This document shows, piece by piece, positions 19,181 through 27,539 of a stretch of 49,898 bases of DNA; position 1 is the first letter of the stretch; the number at the start of each line of letters is the position of its first letter. The stretch comes from an uncultured cyanobacterium (GTDB lineage Bacteria; Cyanobacteriota; Cyanobacteriia; PCC-6307; Cyanobiaceae): assembly GCA_903935205.1 (NCBI GenBank), contig CAIZQU010000077.1, forward strand, positions 1 through 49,898, read 5' to 3'. The notes beneath the pieces are model-generated. The model was not told the DNA's origin. It was given only the letters and a program-made list of their open reading frames with translations, and made no database searches. Made by a program: the position numbers and the translations under genes.

Positions 19181-20135
19181 GGGCCATCTCGAGAGGGGTG
19201 GACGGGGGAATGGCGCGGGAGGAGGAGGGTGCGACCAGGGTTCGTCCCCAGAGGGATCCCAGAAGGGCGACCAACAGGGCGGCGAGGATCTGATGCCCGA
19301 CGGTGACCAGGGGCTCGCTCAACTGCAGGCGAAGACTGGTGACCCCCAGCAGAACTTGCAGGGGAACCAACAGGCCAGCGGTCACGGCCCGGATGGTCAT
19401 CGGGCGATGGACCCGTGGCAGGGCCAGGGATGCGGTGGCGAGCAGCAGCAGGGCCGAAACAGCACCCCAGGCTCCGTAGCGATGGAGCAAGAGCCAGTGG
19501 CAGCTTCTGCCGCTCTCCAGGCAGAGGGAGGACGCCCAGCGGGTGGCCATGGCCCCACCCAGGAAGCATTGGCCGAACAGGACGGCGGTGGCCAGAAGCG
19601 GCAGGGGCCACCACCACTGGGGAAGAGGGATGGTTGCAGGAGGACGTTGCATCAGCAAGGCTTCGCGGCAGGCCGAAACCACGAGAACCAGCAGCAGAGC
19701 CGTGAGCAGGTGGGCCGTGACGGTGCCAGAGGCGAGAAGGCCCAGAACCGTGAGGGCACCGAGAAGACCCTGCAGAGCCACCAGCAGCAGGGTGAGCCCG
19801 GAGACCCAGGGAAGCCAGCCCGGCAGGCTGTGGCGCCTGATCAGGCTGATGGCCGTCATCGCGAGCAAGGTGAGGCCGACCAGGAAAGCGTCGAGACGAT
19901 GGAACCATTCCAGAAAGACCTGGAGGTTCATCTGCCGCCCTGGTATCAGCGAGCCAAAACACAAGGGCCAATCCGGGCAAGCCAGGCCGGCTTCCATGAC
20001 CCTGGTGGCGCCACCGATGGCCACCAGAGCGATCAGGGCGACAACCAGATGGCCGAGGAGGATCGACAGGCTGCGGAGCAGAGCCGGAGCTGGGATCGAA
20101 ACAGTGTCAGCTGCAGTCACCGACCCATGAACCAT
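19173..20135 (-). CDS. ctaA: Heme A synthase
   Basis: Eight-helix membrane enzyme (320 aa) that oxidises heme O to heme A. Histidines expected to ligate heme are visible in [30 protein letters not shown] and [12 protein letters not shown] pair of cysteines ([10 protein letters not shown]) occurs in the first external loop, as in many CtaA proteins. The start ATG at 20135 faces ctaC; the 171-base gap to the ctaC start holds both promoters. It is the first gene of the minus-strand string that continues with ctaB. Confidence 0.9.
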   Translation of the reverse strand: MVHGSVTAADTVSIPAPALLRSLSILLGHLVVALIALVAIGGATRVMEAGLACPDWPLCFGSLIPGRQMNLQVFLEWFHRLDAFLVGLTLLAMTAISLIRRHSLPGWLPWVSGLTLLLVALQGLLGALTVLGLLASGTVTAHLLTALLLVLVVSACREALLMQRPPATIPLPQWWWPLPLLATAVLFGQCFLGGAMATRWASSLCLESGRSCHWLLLHRYGAWGAVSALLLLATASLALPRVHRPMTIRAVTAGLLVPLQVLLGVTSLRLQLSEPLVTVGHQILAALLVALLGSLWGRTLVAPSSSRAIPPSTPLEMAHG

Positions 20136-20306
20136 GGCCGCGACAAACGATTGGGTACATAAGTTAGCGAGTTCTGACTGGTGGGGGATCCCTCACATCT
20201 CAGCCAGGAATATGAACGAAATCTAAACTTTCGCCGCATTTCTGCTCTTGGCTCGAATCGCACATCCATTGCCGGGACGTCCTTCATAGGCTGGATCCGA
20301 TCCTTA

Positions 20307-21269
20307 ATGATCGTTCTCGCCGCCGTGGCTATACCCACCGCCCTGGTCACCCTTCTGATCGGCATGGCACTCGTTCTCACCGGCCTCTGGGTCGGCGAGA
20401 ACGTCTCCTTGTTGCCGCAGGACGCCAGCAGCAACGCACCGGTTTACGACAGTTTGTTTCAGGTTCTGTTCAGCATTGGCACGATCCTGTTCGTTGGGAT
20501 CGTTGGCCTTTTGGTGTTCAGTCTGATCAGATTCCGGCGCCGTCCTGGCGAGAGCCTTGATGGCGCGGCTATCGAAGGAAATCTCCCCTTGGAGATCCTC
20601 TGGACGGCCATCCCAGCCGTCGTTGTGCTTTTTGTTGGCATTTACAGCTATGATATTTACGAACGAATGGGAGGCATGGCTTCCCTCAATCACCACGATC
20701 TCGGCCCGCAATCCGAGCTGGCCCATCGCCATGGCGGTCATGGCGATGCGATGGTGATGGCCTCGATCAGCGCCAGCGACTCCGGCGGCGACACGACCCC
20801 TGCCGGGCCCTCCTCAGATCCGGGCTCCAGGCCGAGAGTCTGGGGAGGCATTGGGGTTCCGGATCAGGCGGTCGAGGCTGAGGCCGTATCCGTCGATCTG
20901 ACGGCCATGCAATTCGCCTTTATTTTTCATTATCCCGATACCAATATCATCAGTGGCGAATTGCATGTGCCTGCCGGTCGGACCGTCGAGCTGCACATGG
21001 AGGCTCGCGATGTAATCCATGCCTTCTGGGTGCCCCAATTTCGCCTCAAACAGGATGTGATTCCCGGCCAGCCAACCGTCCTCAGTTTCACCGCCACCCG
21101 TCCGGGCAGTTATCCGATCGTCTGCGCAGAACTCTGCGGTCCTTACCACGGTGGCATGCGCTCGACAGTCGTTGTTCATGAGCCCGATGCCTACGAGGCA
21201 TGGTTGCGCCAAAACACTCCAACCGCTTCCCCAACGGTTGCCAATTCCGGAACAACACCCACGGCCTGA
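20307..21269 (+). CDS. ctaC: Cytochrome c oxidase subunit II
   Basis: Subunit II of an aa3-type respiratory oxidase (320 aa). Two N-terminal membrane helices (about 5-30 and 50-80) are followed by LPLEILWTAIPAVVVL. A periplasmic cupredoxin-like domain has VIHAFWVPQFRLKQDVIPG and the binuclear CuA motif CAELCGPYHGGM. An extra segment, rich in His/Gly/Asp (about 125-175), sits between helix 2 and the cupredoxin. The ATG at 20307 gives a normal N terminus; the frame extends to a GTG at 20181 with 42 polar residues that do not look like a signal. It accepts electrons from cytochrome c6 or plastocyanin in cyanobacteria. First gene of ctaC-D-E. Confidence 0.9.
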   Translation: MIVLAAVAIPTALVTLLIGMALVLTGLWVGENVSLLPQDASSNAPVYDSLFQVLFSIGTILFVGIVGLLVFSLIRFRRRPGESLDGAAIEGNLPLEILWTAIPAVVVLFVGIYSYDIYERMGGMASLNHHDLGPQSELAHRHGGHGDAMVMASISASDSGGDTTPAGPSSDPGSRPRVWGGIGVPDQAVEAEAVSVDLTAMQFAFIFHYPDTNIISGELHVPAGRTVELHMEARDVIHAFWVPQFRLKQDVIPGQPTVLSFTATRPGSYPIVCAELCGPYHGGMRSTVVVHEPDAYEAWLRQNTPTASPTVANSGTTPTA

Positions 21270-21272
21270 ATC

Positions 21273-22970
21273 ATGACCCTTGCTTCCCCCACCGACTTCC
21301 AGCCCCAGGGTGAACCGCCAGCGTCGTCCCCAGGCGGGCTACAGCCCGACGGTTGGCTTCGTTACCTCAGCTTCAGCCTCGATCACAAGGTGATCGGTCT
21401 TCAGTATTTGGTGTGCGGTTTCTTTTTTTATTTTCTTGGCGGTGCTCTCGCCGGTGTGATCCGCACTGAGCTCGCCAGCCCCATCAGCGATTTTGTCAGC
21501 CGCGAAACCTACAACGAAGTGTTGACGTTGCACGGCACGGTGATGATTTTTCTCTGGATCGTCCCGGTGGTGAATGGTGCTTTTGGTAATTATCTTATCC
21601 CTTTCTACGTCGGGGCTCGCGACATGGCCTTTCCCCGGCTCAATGCCGTCGCCTTCTGGCTGATTCCCCCCGCGGGCCTGCTGTTGATCACCAGCTATTT
21701 TGTGCAGGGCGGGGCCGCGCAGTCCGGCTGGACCGCCTACCCACCGCTGAGTATCACGACTCCTGCCCTCGGTCAGGTTCTTTGGATTCTGAGTGTGCTG
21801 CTCCTGGGTGGCAGCTCCATTTTTGGCGGTATCAATTTTATCGCCACGATTCTCAAGCTTCGCCGTCCTGGCTTGAAGATGATGCAATTGCCAATGTATT
21901 GCTGGGCCATGCTTGGCACCAGCATCTTGGTGGTGCTGTCCACACCAGTGCTGGCCGGAACCCTGATCCTGCTTAGTTTCGACATCATCGCCCACACCGG
22001 TTTTTTTAATCCGGCTCTCGGGGGAAATGTGGTTGTATATCAACACTTGTTCTGGTTCTATTCCCATCCAGCAGTCTATATTATGGTCCTGCCGGCTTTT
22101 GGCTTGGTAAGCGAAATATTGCCGATTCATGCTCGAAAGCCCCTGTTCGGATACACGACAATGGTCTACTCTATTATGGGAATTGTTGTTCTGGGCCTTG
22201 TCGTATGGGCTCACCACATGTTCACCAGTGGTACGCCTCCTTGGATGCGGCTTTTCTTTACGATTGCAACATCGTTTATCGCCGTGCCAACAGGGATCAA
22301 ATTCTTTAATTGGTTGGCAACCCTCTGGGGCGGAAAGATTGCCCTAAACAGTGCCATGCTTTTTGCCTGTGCGTTCATCGTCAACTTTGTCTTTGGTGGG
22401 ATCACGGGTGTGGCTCTCGCCCAGGTTCCCTTTGATATTCATGTGCACGACACCTATTTTGTCGTTGCACACTTTCATTATATTGTTTACGGTGGGACTG
22501 TCTTTGTCATCTTCAGTTCCGTCTATCATTGGTATCCAAAGTTTACTGGCCGGATGCTTAATGAACACCTTGGCCGCTTCCACTTTCTCCTCACCTTCAT
22601 CGGTTTCAACCTCTGTTTTGCCCCCCAGCATTGGCTTGGCCTCAACGGCATGCCTCGCCGTGTTGCCGAGTACGACCCCTCCTTTGCAACCTGGAATCAG
22701 GTCAGCAGCGTCGGGGCCCTGTTGATGGCCATCAGCAGCCTGCCTTTCCTGATCAATATTCTGGTCAGTGCATACCGGGGTGAGATCGCCGGTGACAATC
22801 CCTGGCGAGCTCTCACGCCTGAGTGGCTGACAACCTCGCCCCCACCTGTGGAGAACTGGATCGGTGAAGCTCCCCTCGTCACCCATCCCTATGGCTACGG
22901 CAGTGCCCAGGACCAGATCGATCTCGGCGCAGCGACCGGCCGGGATCTCTGGGGTGGGCCTGGCCTCTGA
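21273..22970 (+). CDS. ctaD: Cytochrome c oxidase subunit I
   Basis: Catalytic heme-copper subunit (565 aa) with about 12 membrane helices. Copper/heme ligands are in LTLHGTVMIFLW, WFYSHPAVYIMVLP (cross-linked His/Tyr region), VWAHHMFTSG and HDTYFVVAHFHYIVYGG. It starts 3 bases after ctaC, so translation is tightly linked. GC drops in the centre of the gene (about 22000-22570, many A/T third positions) compared with its ends and with ctaE; this may reflect membrane-helix composition or gene conversion. Subunit type is A-family-like by the canonical helix VI motif with Tyr (SHPAVYIMVLP). Confidence 0.95.
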   Translation: MTLASPTDFQPQGEPPASSPGGLQPDGWLRYLSFSLDHKVIGLQYLVCGFFFYFLGGALAGVIRTELASPISDFVSRETYNEVLTLHGTVMIFLWIVPVVNGAFGNYLIPFYVGARDMAFPRLNAVAFWLIPPAGLLLITSYFVQGGAAQSGWTAYPPLSITTPALGQVLWILSVLLLGGSSIFGGINFIATILKLRRPGLKMMQLPMYCWAMLGTSILVVLSTPVLAGTLILLSFDIIAHTGFFNPALGGNVVVYQHLFWFYSHPAVYIMVLPAFGLVSEILPIHARKPLFGYTTMVYSIMGIVVLGLVVWAHHMFTSGTPPWMRLFFTIATSFIAVPTGIKFFNWLATLWGGKIALNSAMLFACAFIVNFVFGGITGVALAQVPFDIHVHDTYFVVAHFHYIVYGGTVFVIFSSVYHWYPKFTGRMLNEHLGRFHFLLTFIGFNLCFAPQHWLGLNGMPRRVAEYDPSFATWNQVSSVGALLMAISSLPFLINILVSAYRGEIAGDNPWRALTPEWLTTSPPPVENWIGEAPLVTHPYGYGSAQDQIDLGAATGRDLWGGPGL

Positions 22971-23084
22971 GCCAACGAGCACCCAGGTCCCCGGTCCTGC
23001 CCCTCACCCCATCACCCTCCAGCGGTCCCGATTGGCGATCGCCCTCAGCCCACCCGCCCTGCGGTCCTCACCTTCCGCCGACGT

Positions 23085-23720
23085 ATGACCAGCCTCGCCC
23101 CCGGCAACAGTGACACCGAGACCCGCGATGTGGTCAGCACGGCCGCAGTGGCCCACGCGGGCCATGACCATGGCGGCGAGCATGCCGATGCCCGCCTCTT
23201 CGGCCTGGCCACTTTCCTGGTGGCCGACGGCATGACCTTCGCTGGCTTCTTTGCCGCCTACCTCACCTTCCGCGCCGTCAATCCCCTGCCACCTGGCTCG
23301 AACTACGAGCTCGAGCTGGTTCTGCCAGCGATCAACACCATGCTGCTTCTTGTCAGCAGTTACACCTTCCACAGGGCCGGTCGCGGGCTGCTCCGGGGCG
23401 ACGGTCCAGCCTGTCGCCTCTGGCTGCTGCTCACAGCAGCCCTCGGAGCCGCCTTTCTGGCTGGACAGATGGTGGAATATTTCCACTTGCCCTTCGGTTT
23501 GACCGACAACCTCTTCGCCAGCACCTTCTACGCCCTGACCGGTTTTCATGGTCTGCACGTCACCCTCGGCGTGATCTGCATCCTGATTGTCTGGTGGCAG
23601 TGCCGTTCCGGTGGCCGGGTCGCTGCCTCCACGCCCTTCGGCCTGGAGGCAGCGGAGCTCTACTGGCATTTTGTCGACGGCATCTGGGTGATCCTGTTCG
23701 GCATCCTCTATCTCCTCTGA
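23085..23720 (+). CDS. ctaE: Cytochrome c oxidase subunit III
   Basis: Membrane subunit III (211 aa) with five hydrophobic helices. The N terminus is rich in His/Asp/Glu (HAGHDHGGEHADAR), then GLATFLVADGMTFAGFFAAY. The conserved segment YALTGFHGLHVTLG and the terminal LEAAELYWHFVDGIWVILFG match the family. The gap to ctaD is 114 bases, which includes a HIP1 site at 23035, and the start ATG is the first good one. It completes the ctaCDE set. No subunit IV gene is seen immediately downstream. Confidence 0.92.
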   Translation: MTSLAPGNSDTETRDVVSTAAVAHAGHDHGGEHADARLFGLATFLVADGMTFAGFFAAYLTFRAVNPLPPGSNYELELVLPAINTMLLLVSSYTFHRAGRGLLRGDGPACRLWLLLTAALGAAFLAGQMVEYFHLPFGLTDNLFASTFYALTGFHGLHVTLGVICILIVWWQCRSGGRVAASTPFGLEAAELYWHFVDGIWVILFGILYLL

Positions 23721-23742
23721 ACGAGCTTCCTCCACCCACACC

Positions 23743-23756
23743 AGGCAGCGCTGCCT
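23743..23756. terminator. Palindrome after ctaE
   Basis: AGGCAGCGCTGCCT is a perfect 14-base palindrome 22 bases after the ctaE stop. Folded as RNA it gives a 5-bp stem with a 4-base loop. No U-tract follows, so a termination role is only suggested by position. Confidence 0.3.
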
Positions 23757-23944
23757 AGCCGGCCTCTCCGGAGCCTCGGCAGCACCTGAAGCGATCCGCG
23801 ATCCGGTTGGCCCCTCAGGGCTCCAGGCCGCCAACAGCGGTTGGCAGTGGGCTGAGCGATTGTGGCCTGTTGATGCGTTGAGGGTTGCCGAATGCTGATC
23901 GCATTGGTCAAAATTCAATCAATGTTGTTGGGTTTCAACGCTTC

Positions 23945-24358
23945 ATGGCTGTCCATCGATTGACCGCCGAAGGCCAGGAAGGACAGGCTGTGCCGGCTTC
24001 CCCCCTCGAAGGCCCCGCCCTGCTCGATCGGGCCCGCTCGCTCAGCAACCGCCCTGAGGATCAGATCGCCAGGGCCTGCGGCTATGTCGGACCCAGTGGC
24101 CGGGTGCTCAAGAAGAGCTTCTATCGGGCTCTGGTCGCCGCCAAGGGCTACATCGTTCCCTCCGCTGCCCCGGCCACCACGGCAGGAAAGGGCCGCCAGG
24201 CCGATTTCCGCACCAGGGTCCATGGCAATGGCAATCTGCTGATCGGCCAGGCCTATACCCGCCGTATGGGCTTCGAGCCTGGCCAGGAATTCAGGATTGA
24301 GCTGCATAAAGAGAGCGGCTCGATCTGGCTCTCACCCCTCCAGGATCCGTCGTCCTGA
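23945..24358 (+). CDS. AbrB-like transcriptional regulator (cyAbrB type)
   Basis: 137-aa regulator. The N-terminal two thirds contain the cyanobacteria-specific segment ALLDRARSLSNRPEDQIARACGYVGPSGRVLKKSFYRALVAAKGYI (residues about 20-66). A swapped-hairpin DNA-binding domain lies at the C terminus (FRTRVHGNGNLLIGQAYTRR, then GFEPGQEFRIELHKES). Cyanobacterial cyAbrB proteins bind DNA broadly and influence carbon/nitrogen balance genes. The ATG at 23945 is used; the open frame upstream has no matching features. The gene stands alone, with gaps of 224 and 393 bases, so it probably has its own promoter. Confidence 0.88.
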   Translation: MAVHRLTAEGQEGQAVPASPLEGPALLDRARSLSNRPEDQIARACGYVGPSGRVLKKSFYRALVAAKGYIVPSAAPATTAGKGRQADFRTRVHGNGNLLIGQAYTRRMGFEPGQEFRIELHKESGSIWLSPLQDPSS

Positions 24359-24751
24359 TCGTGGCCAGATCGGCTCCCATGTCCGCTTGCAGCACCGATC
24401 TGGTGGATCGCCCCAGGCCGGAAGCCCCCGTCGGATCCGGCCGTTCGCCAGCAAACCCTGAGACCCGTGGGCATGCGCAGCCGCCTCGAAGCCTGCTGCG
24501 CTTGGGTCGACCGATCAGGTCCTGAACAGAGACAGGACCGATCGCGCGCCCATCAGAGGCTCAGCCTGAGACACAGGGCATGAAGGGCATTTCAGCCTCT
24601 TCATCACCAGAGCTATTGCCCTGCAGACATTCCGGCCCTTGCCTCGGCGCCGCTGTCTCGATGCGGATGAGATTCAGCTGAGATCTGCCTTCGCTCAAGG
24701 GCGGGATCTGCCCATGGACTTTGGCCAGATCCAGCTACGGGCAACGAGCTG
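24359..24751. other. Gap of 393 bases with a strong inverted repeat
   Basis: No confident gene is seen between cyAbrB and the convergent riboflavin synthase. The main structure is a 7-bp stem GGTCCTG/CAGGACC with an 8-base loop, extended by CGATC/GATCG across a one-base bulge (24512-24544). It may terminate both converging transcripts or belong to a small RNA. Confidence 0.5.
24512..24544. terminator. Strong bidirectional hairpin
   Basis: CGATC-A-GGTCCTG pairs with CAGGACC-GATCG around AACAGAGA, giving 12 base pairs with one bulged A. It lies between convergent genes; no T-run is present. Confidence 0.4.
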
Positions 24752-25459
24752 CTACCCCCAGCCATGCTCCGCCAGCCAGGCGCTGTTGATCGCGGTGGCT
24801 TCGCCCTGGCCTTCTCCATGGCCGTTGGCTGGTGCTGCCCCAGCCTTGAGCAACCGTTCGGTGTATTTGGCCAGCAGGTCGGCCTCAAGATTCACGCTGT
24901 CGCCAACGCGGCGCTGGGCCAGGGTGGTGGACGCCCAGGTGTGCGGGATGACGGCGATCCAGAAGCTGCCGTCATCGGCCTGACCAGCTGCCGCCCCCGC
25001 CCCCGCCGTGCCCAGGCCCGCCACGGTCAGGCTGATGCCATCCACGGCCACGCTCGCCTTCTCGCAGATGTAACGCACCCATGGCCGCTCCCGCCAGCGC
25101 AGGGCCAGCCGCCATGAAGCCGGCAACCGCTCGATCCCGACCACCTCCCCGAGGGCGTCGACATGGCCGCTCACCAGATGGCCGCCGAGCCGATCCGACA
25201 GCCGCAGGGCGGGTTCCAGATTCACGGCAGCCCCCGCAGCGGCGCGGCTGGCCAGGGTGGTGCGCTCCAGGGTTTCCTCACTGACATCGGCGCGGAAGCC
25301 ATCGGCCATCAGCTCGGCCACGGTCAGGCAGACCCCGTCCACGGCAATGCTGTCCCCCAGTCGCAGGCTTCCCAGGCTCCCCGTCCCTGGAAGCCGCACC
25401 CGCACCCCCGCCGGTGCCCGCTCCAGCCATCCCACCGCCTGGACCAGTCCGGTGAACAT
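24752..25459 (-). CDS. ribE: Riboflavin synthase, alpha subunit
   Basis: Enzyme of 235 aa dismutating two 6,7-dimethyl-8-ribityllumazines to riboflavin. The two lumazine-binding repeats are visible: MFTGLVQAVGWLER..., with VDGVCLTV and FRADVSEETLERTTL, and the second half GGHLVSGHVDALGEV..., VDGISLTVAGL, IPHTWASTTLAQRRVGDSVNLEADLLAKY. A Gly/Ala-rich insert of about 15 residues (GTAGAGAAAGQADDG) lies in the second repeat, and the C-terminal tail is longer than usual. The start MFTGLVQ is standard. It is divergent from the bifunctional nuclease gene; the gap contains CCATAAT, which can serve as a -10 region on either strand. Confidence 0.92.
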   Translation of the reverse strand: MFTGLVQAVGWLERAPAGVRVRLPGTGSLGSLRLGDSIAVDGVCLTVAELMADGFRADVSEETLERTTLASRAAAGAAVNLEPALRLSDRLGGHLVSGHVDALGEVVGIERLPASWRLALRWRERPWVRYICEKASVAVDGISLTVAGLGTAGAGAAAGQADDGSFWIAVIPHTWASTTLAQRRVGDSVNLEADLLAKYTERLLKAGAAPANGHGEGQGEATAINSAWLAEHGWG

Positions 25460-25483
25460 CGACCCCTCTGGTCCCTGCTCTCG

Positions 25484-25502
25484 CCATAATCGCTGCTAGG
25501 GC
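25484..25502. promoter_or_regulatory. Shared promoter region of ribE and the nuclease gene
   Basis: The 70-base divergent gap holds CCATAAT at 25484-25490 (ATTATGG on the minus strand, about 25 bases from the ribE start) and TAGGGC at 25497-25502, 27 bases before the plus-strand ATG. Assignment to one or the other is a guess. Confidence 0.3.
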
Positions 25503-25529
25503 AACGGCGCAAGCCTGGAGATCACGGGC

Positions 25530-26153
25530 ATGGTCGAGATGGGAGTCGCCGGTATCGCCCTCGATGCCGCCAGCCGCAGCCCGATCGTGCTGCTCCGCGA
25601 TCCTTCCGGCCGTCGCCAGGTGCCGATCTGGATTGATCAGAGCCAGGCCCAGAACATCCTGGCCGGCCTTCAACGCGAGCGCCCCCCCCGCCCCCTCAGC
25701 CATGACCTGATGGTCCGCCTGCTGGAAGCCGGCGGACTGAGGCTGGAGAGGGTGATCATCCACGCCATCGAGGACAGCACCTTCCGCGCCGTGCTCAAAC
25801 TCCAGCGCGGTGAGGAGGCCCCGATCGAGGTCGATTCCCGCCCCAGCGATGCCATCGCCCTGGCCCTGCGAACCGGCAGTGCCATCTGGATGCTCGAAGA
25901 GGTGGTCGCCGATGCCTCGATTCCTGTCGATGCCGAGGCGGATGCCGAGGACCAGGAGGATTTCCGCCGCTTTCTTGACCGCACCAGTCCTGCCGAGCTG
26001 ATCCGCCACCTCCGGCGCGTCGAGGATGGGCGCAGCGACCAGGCTCCGGAGCCTCCGTCAGCCTCGGGTTCCAATCCCGGGCCCCAGGACCCCGGCGACT
26101 CCGGCGGCCCCGCTGGCTCTCCCGCCGATGGCCCCGATGTCGTCGGGCCCTGA
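25530..26153 (+). CDS. Bifunctional nuclease (BFN, DUF151) domain protein
   Basis: 207-aa protein. Residues 1-130 form the BFN domain: MVEMGVAGIALDAASRSPIVLLRD, WIDQSQAQNILAGLQRERPPRPLSHDLM, then VIIHAIEDSTFRAVLKLQ and VDSRPSDAIALALRTGSAIWM. In plants and bacteria, BFN proteins are reported to have both DNase and RNase activity. The C-terminal 45 residues are Pro/Ser/Gly-rich and likely disordered. The gene overlaps the next one by 17-26 bases depending on the start chosen there, which implies coupled translation. Confidence 0.85.
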   Translation: MVEMGVAGIALDAASRSPIVLLRDPSGRRQVPIWIDQSQAQNILAGLQRERPPRPLSHDLMVRLLEAGGLRLERVIIHAIEDSTFRAVLKLQRGEEAPIEVDSRPSDAIALALRTGSAIWMLEEVVADASIPVDAEADAEDQEDFRRFLDRTSPAELIRHLRRVEDGRSDQAPEPPSASGSNPGPQDPGDSGGPAGSPADGPDVVGP

Positions 26154-27339
26154 TTCCCCGGCCTCCCCACCGCTGAACCTGGGTCCTGCGCAGGCTCCGG
26201 TCCGCCGATCCTTCGGCCTTGGTCGGCCCGTCTCCCTCTTCACCCTCGGCACGATGCGGGCGTTGGAGACGCCCGCGGCCATGGCCGCCGTGGTGGAAGC
26301 CGCCCTCGCCTCTGGCATCAATCACCTGGAGACGGCTCCTGCCTACGGACCAGCGGAGACCTTTCTCGGTGGGGTGCTGGGGCAGCTGGCCGAGCGGGAT
26401 CCGGCAGGGAGGCGTGAGCTGGTGATCACCAGCAAGCTCCTGCCGGGCTCCGGCGAAGGCCTCGGCCTGGTCGAGGGTCTCCAGCAGGTTCGGGCCATCC
26501 TGGGGCGCCTCGGGCTGTCCCGACTGGACAATCTGGCCGTCCATGGCCTCAACACGCCCGAACACCTGCACTGGGCCCTGCGGGGGGCTGGCGCCGACCT
26601 GCTCCAGGCCGTTCTGGCGGAGGGGCTGGTGGATCAGGTCGGTTTCTCCAGCCATGGATCCAATGCCCTGATCGAGGCGGCCCTGGCGAGCGGCCGTTTT
26701 GGCTTCTGCAGTCTCCATCTCCATCTGTTCGATCCGGAGCGCCTGCCCCTGGCTCGGCAGGCTCTGGCCGCTGGGATGGGCGTGATGGCCATCTCTCCAG
26801 CCGACAAGGGTGGGCGGCTCCAGGCTCCCTCCGCCGAGTTGGAGGCCGATTGCACCCCCTTCGCTCCCCTTGAACTGGCCTACCGCTTTCTGCTCAGTGA
26901 AGGGATCAGCACCCTCACCCTGGGGGCCGCCCGACCTGAGGACCTGGCCCTCGCTGCGCGTCTGGCCGCCGCCGACGGCCCCCGCAGCGCCGCCGAGAAC
27001 ACGGCTCTGGATCATCTCGCCGCCGCCGCCGCCGAACGTCTTGGGGGCGACCGTTGCGGCCAGTGCAGAGCCTGCCTTCCCTGTCCCGTTGAGGTTCCGA
27101 TTCCCGCCCTGCTGCGCTTGCGCAATCTGGCGGTCGGCCATGGTCTGGTGGGCTTTGCCCAGGAGCGGTACAACCTGATCGGCCGGGCCGGTCACTGGTG
27201 GGAGCAACGGGATGCCTCCGCCTGTGAGCGCTGTGGTGCCTGCCTGCCCCGCTGCCCCCACGATCTGGCCATTCCCGATCTGCTCGCTGACACCCACCGT
27301 CGTCTGGCGGCGGCCCCGCGGCGGCGGCTTTGGGGCTGA
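26137..27339 (+). CDS. Aldo/keto reductase with C-terminal ferredoxin-like domain
   Basis: 400-aa oxidoreductase. The N-terminal TIM barrel shows LGRPVSLFTLGTMRAL, INHLETAPAYGPAETFLGG (catalytic Tyr), LVITSKLL (Lys) and LAVHGLN (His), as in aldo/keto reductases of the COG1453 type. The C terminus has two cysteine clusters, CGQCRACLPCP and CERCGACLPRCP, typical 4Fe-4S ligands, suggesting electron exchange with ferredoxin-like partners. The start is uncertain: ATG at 26128 or 26137, both inside the end of the nuclease gene. The physiological substrate is unknown. It converges on the solute-binding lipoprotein gene across a gap with a nested hairpin. Confidence 0.85.
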   Translation: MSSGPDSPASPPLNLGPAQAPVRRSFGLGRPVSLFTLGTMRALETPAAMAAVVEAALASGINHLETAPAYGPAETFLGGVLGQLAERDPAGRRELVITSKLLPGSGEGLGLVEGLQQVRAILGRLGLSRLDNLAVHGLNTPEHLHWALRGAGADLLQAVLAEGLVDQVGFSSHGSNALIEAALASGRFGFCSLHLHLFDPERLPLARQALAAGMGVMAISPADKGGRLQAPSAELEADCTPFAPLELAYRFLLSEGISTLTLGAARPEDLALAARLAAADGPRSAAENTALDHLAAAAAERLGGDRCGQCRACLPCPVEVPIPALLRLRNLAVGHGLVGFAQERYNLIGRAGHWWEQRDASACERCGACLPRCPHDLAIPDLLADTHRRLAAAPRRRLWG

Positions 27340-27346
27340 GGGCGGA

Positions 27347-27394
27347 CCAGGGGCTGGGCCAACGGGGCACGGAGCCCCAACCTCTGGCCCCTGG
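27347..27394. terminator. Nested hairpin between convergent genes
   Basis: CCAGGGGC (27347-27354) is perfectly inverted as GCCCCTGG (27387-27394); inside lies a second stem GGGGC/GCCCC (27364-27368 and 27374-27378). The position between convergent genes suits a bidirectional terminator. No T-tract is visible. Confidence 0.45.
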
Positions 27395-27509
27395 GACCTT
27401 GCTGTGGCATGGGGGCGGAGGAGGGCCAGGGCTCGCGAACTTGCTGGGTGTGTGCGGGGTGTCAGGTCGGTCCGCGCGGGCGCCGGCGGCGGCCTGGATC
27501 GGGGGCCGT

Positions 27510-27539
27510 GATCAGCGCGCCGGCGATCAGCGCGCCGGC
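27510..27539. repeat. 15-bp tandem duplication across a stop codon
   Basis: GATCAGCGCGCCGGC occurs twice without a gap (27510-27524 and 27525-27539). The stop codon of the minus-strand binding-protein gene lies in the second copy. Reading on from that stop, the same Pro-Ala-Arg-stop sequence is present again 15 bases later. Confidence 0.85.
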
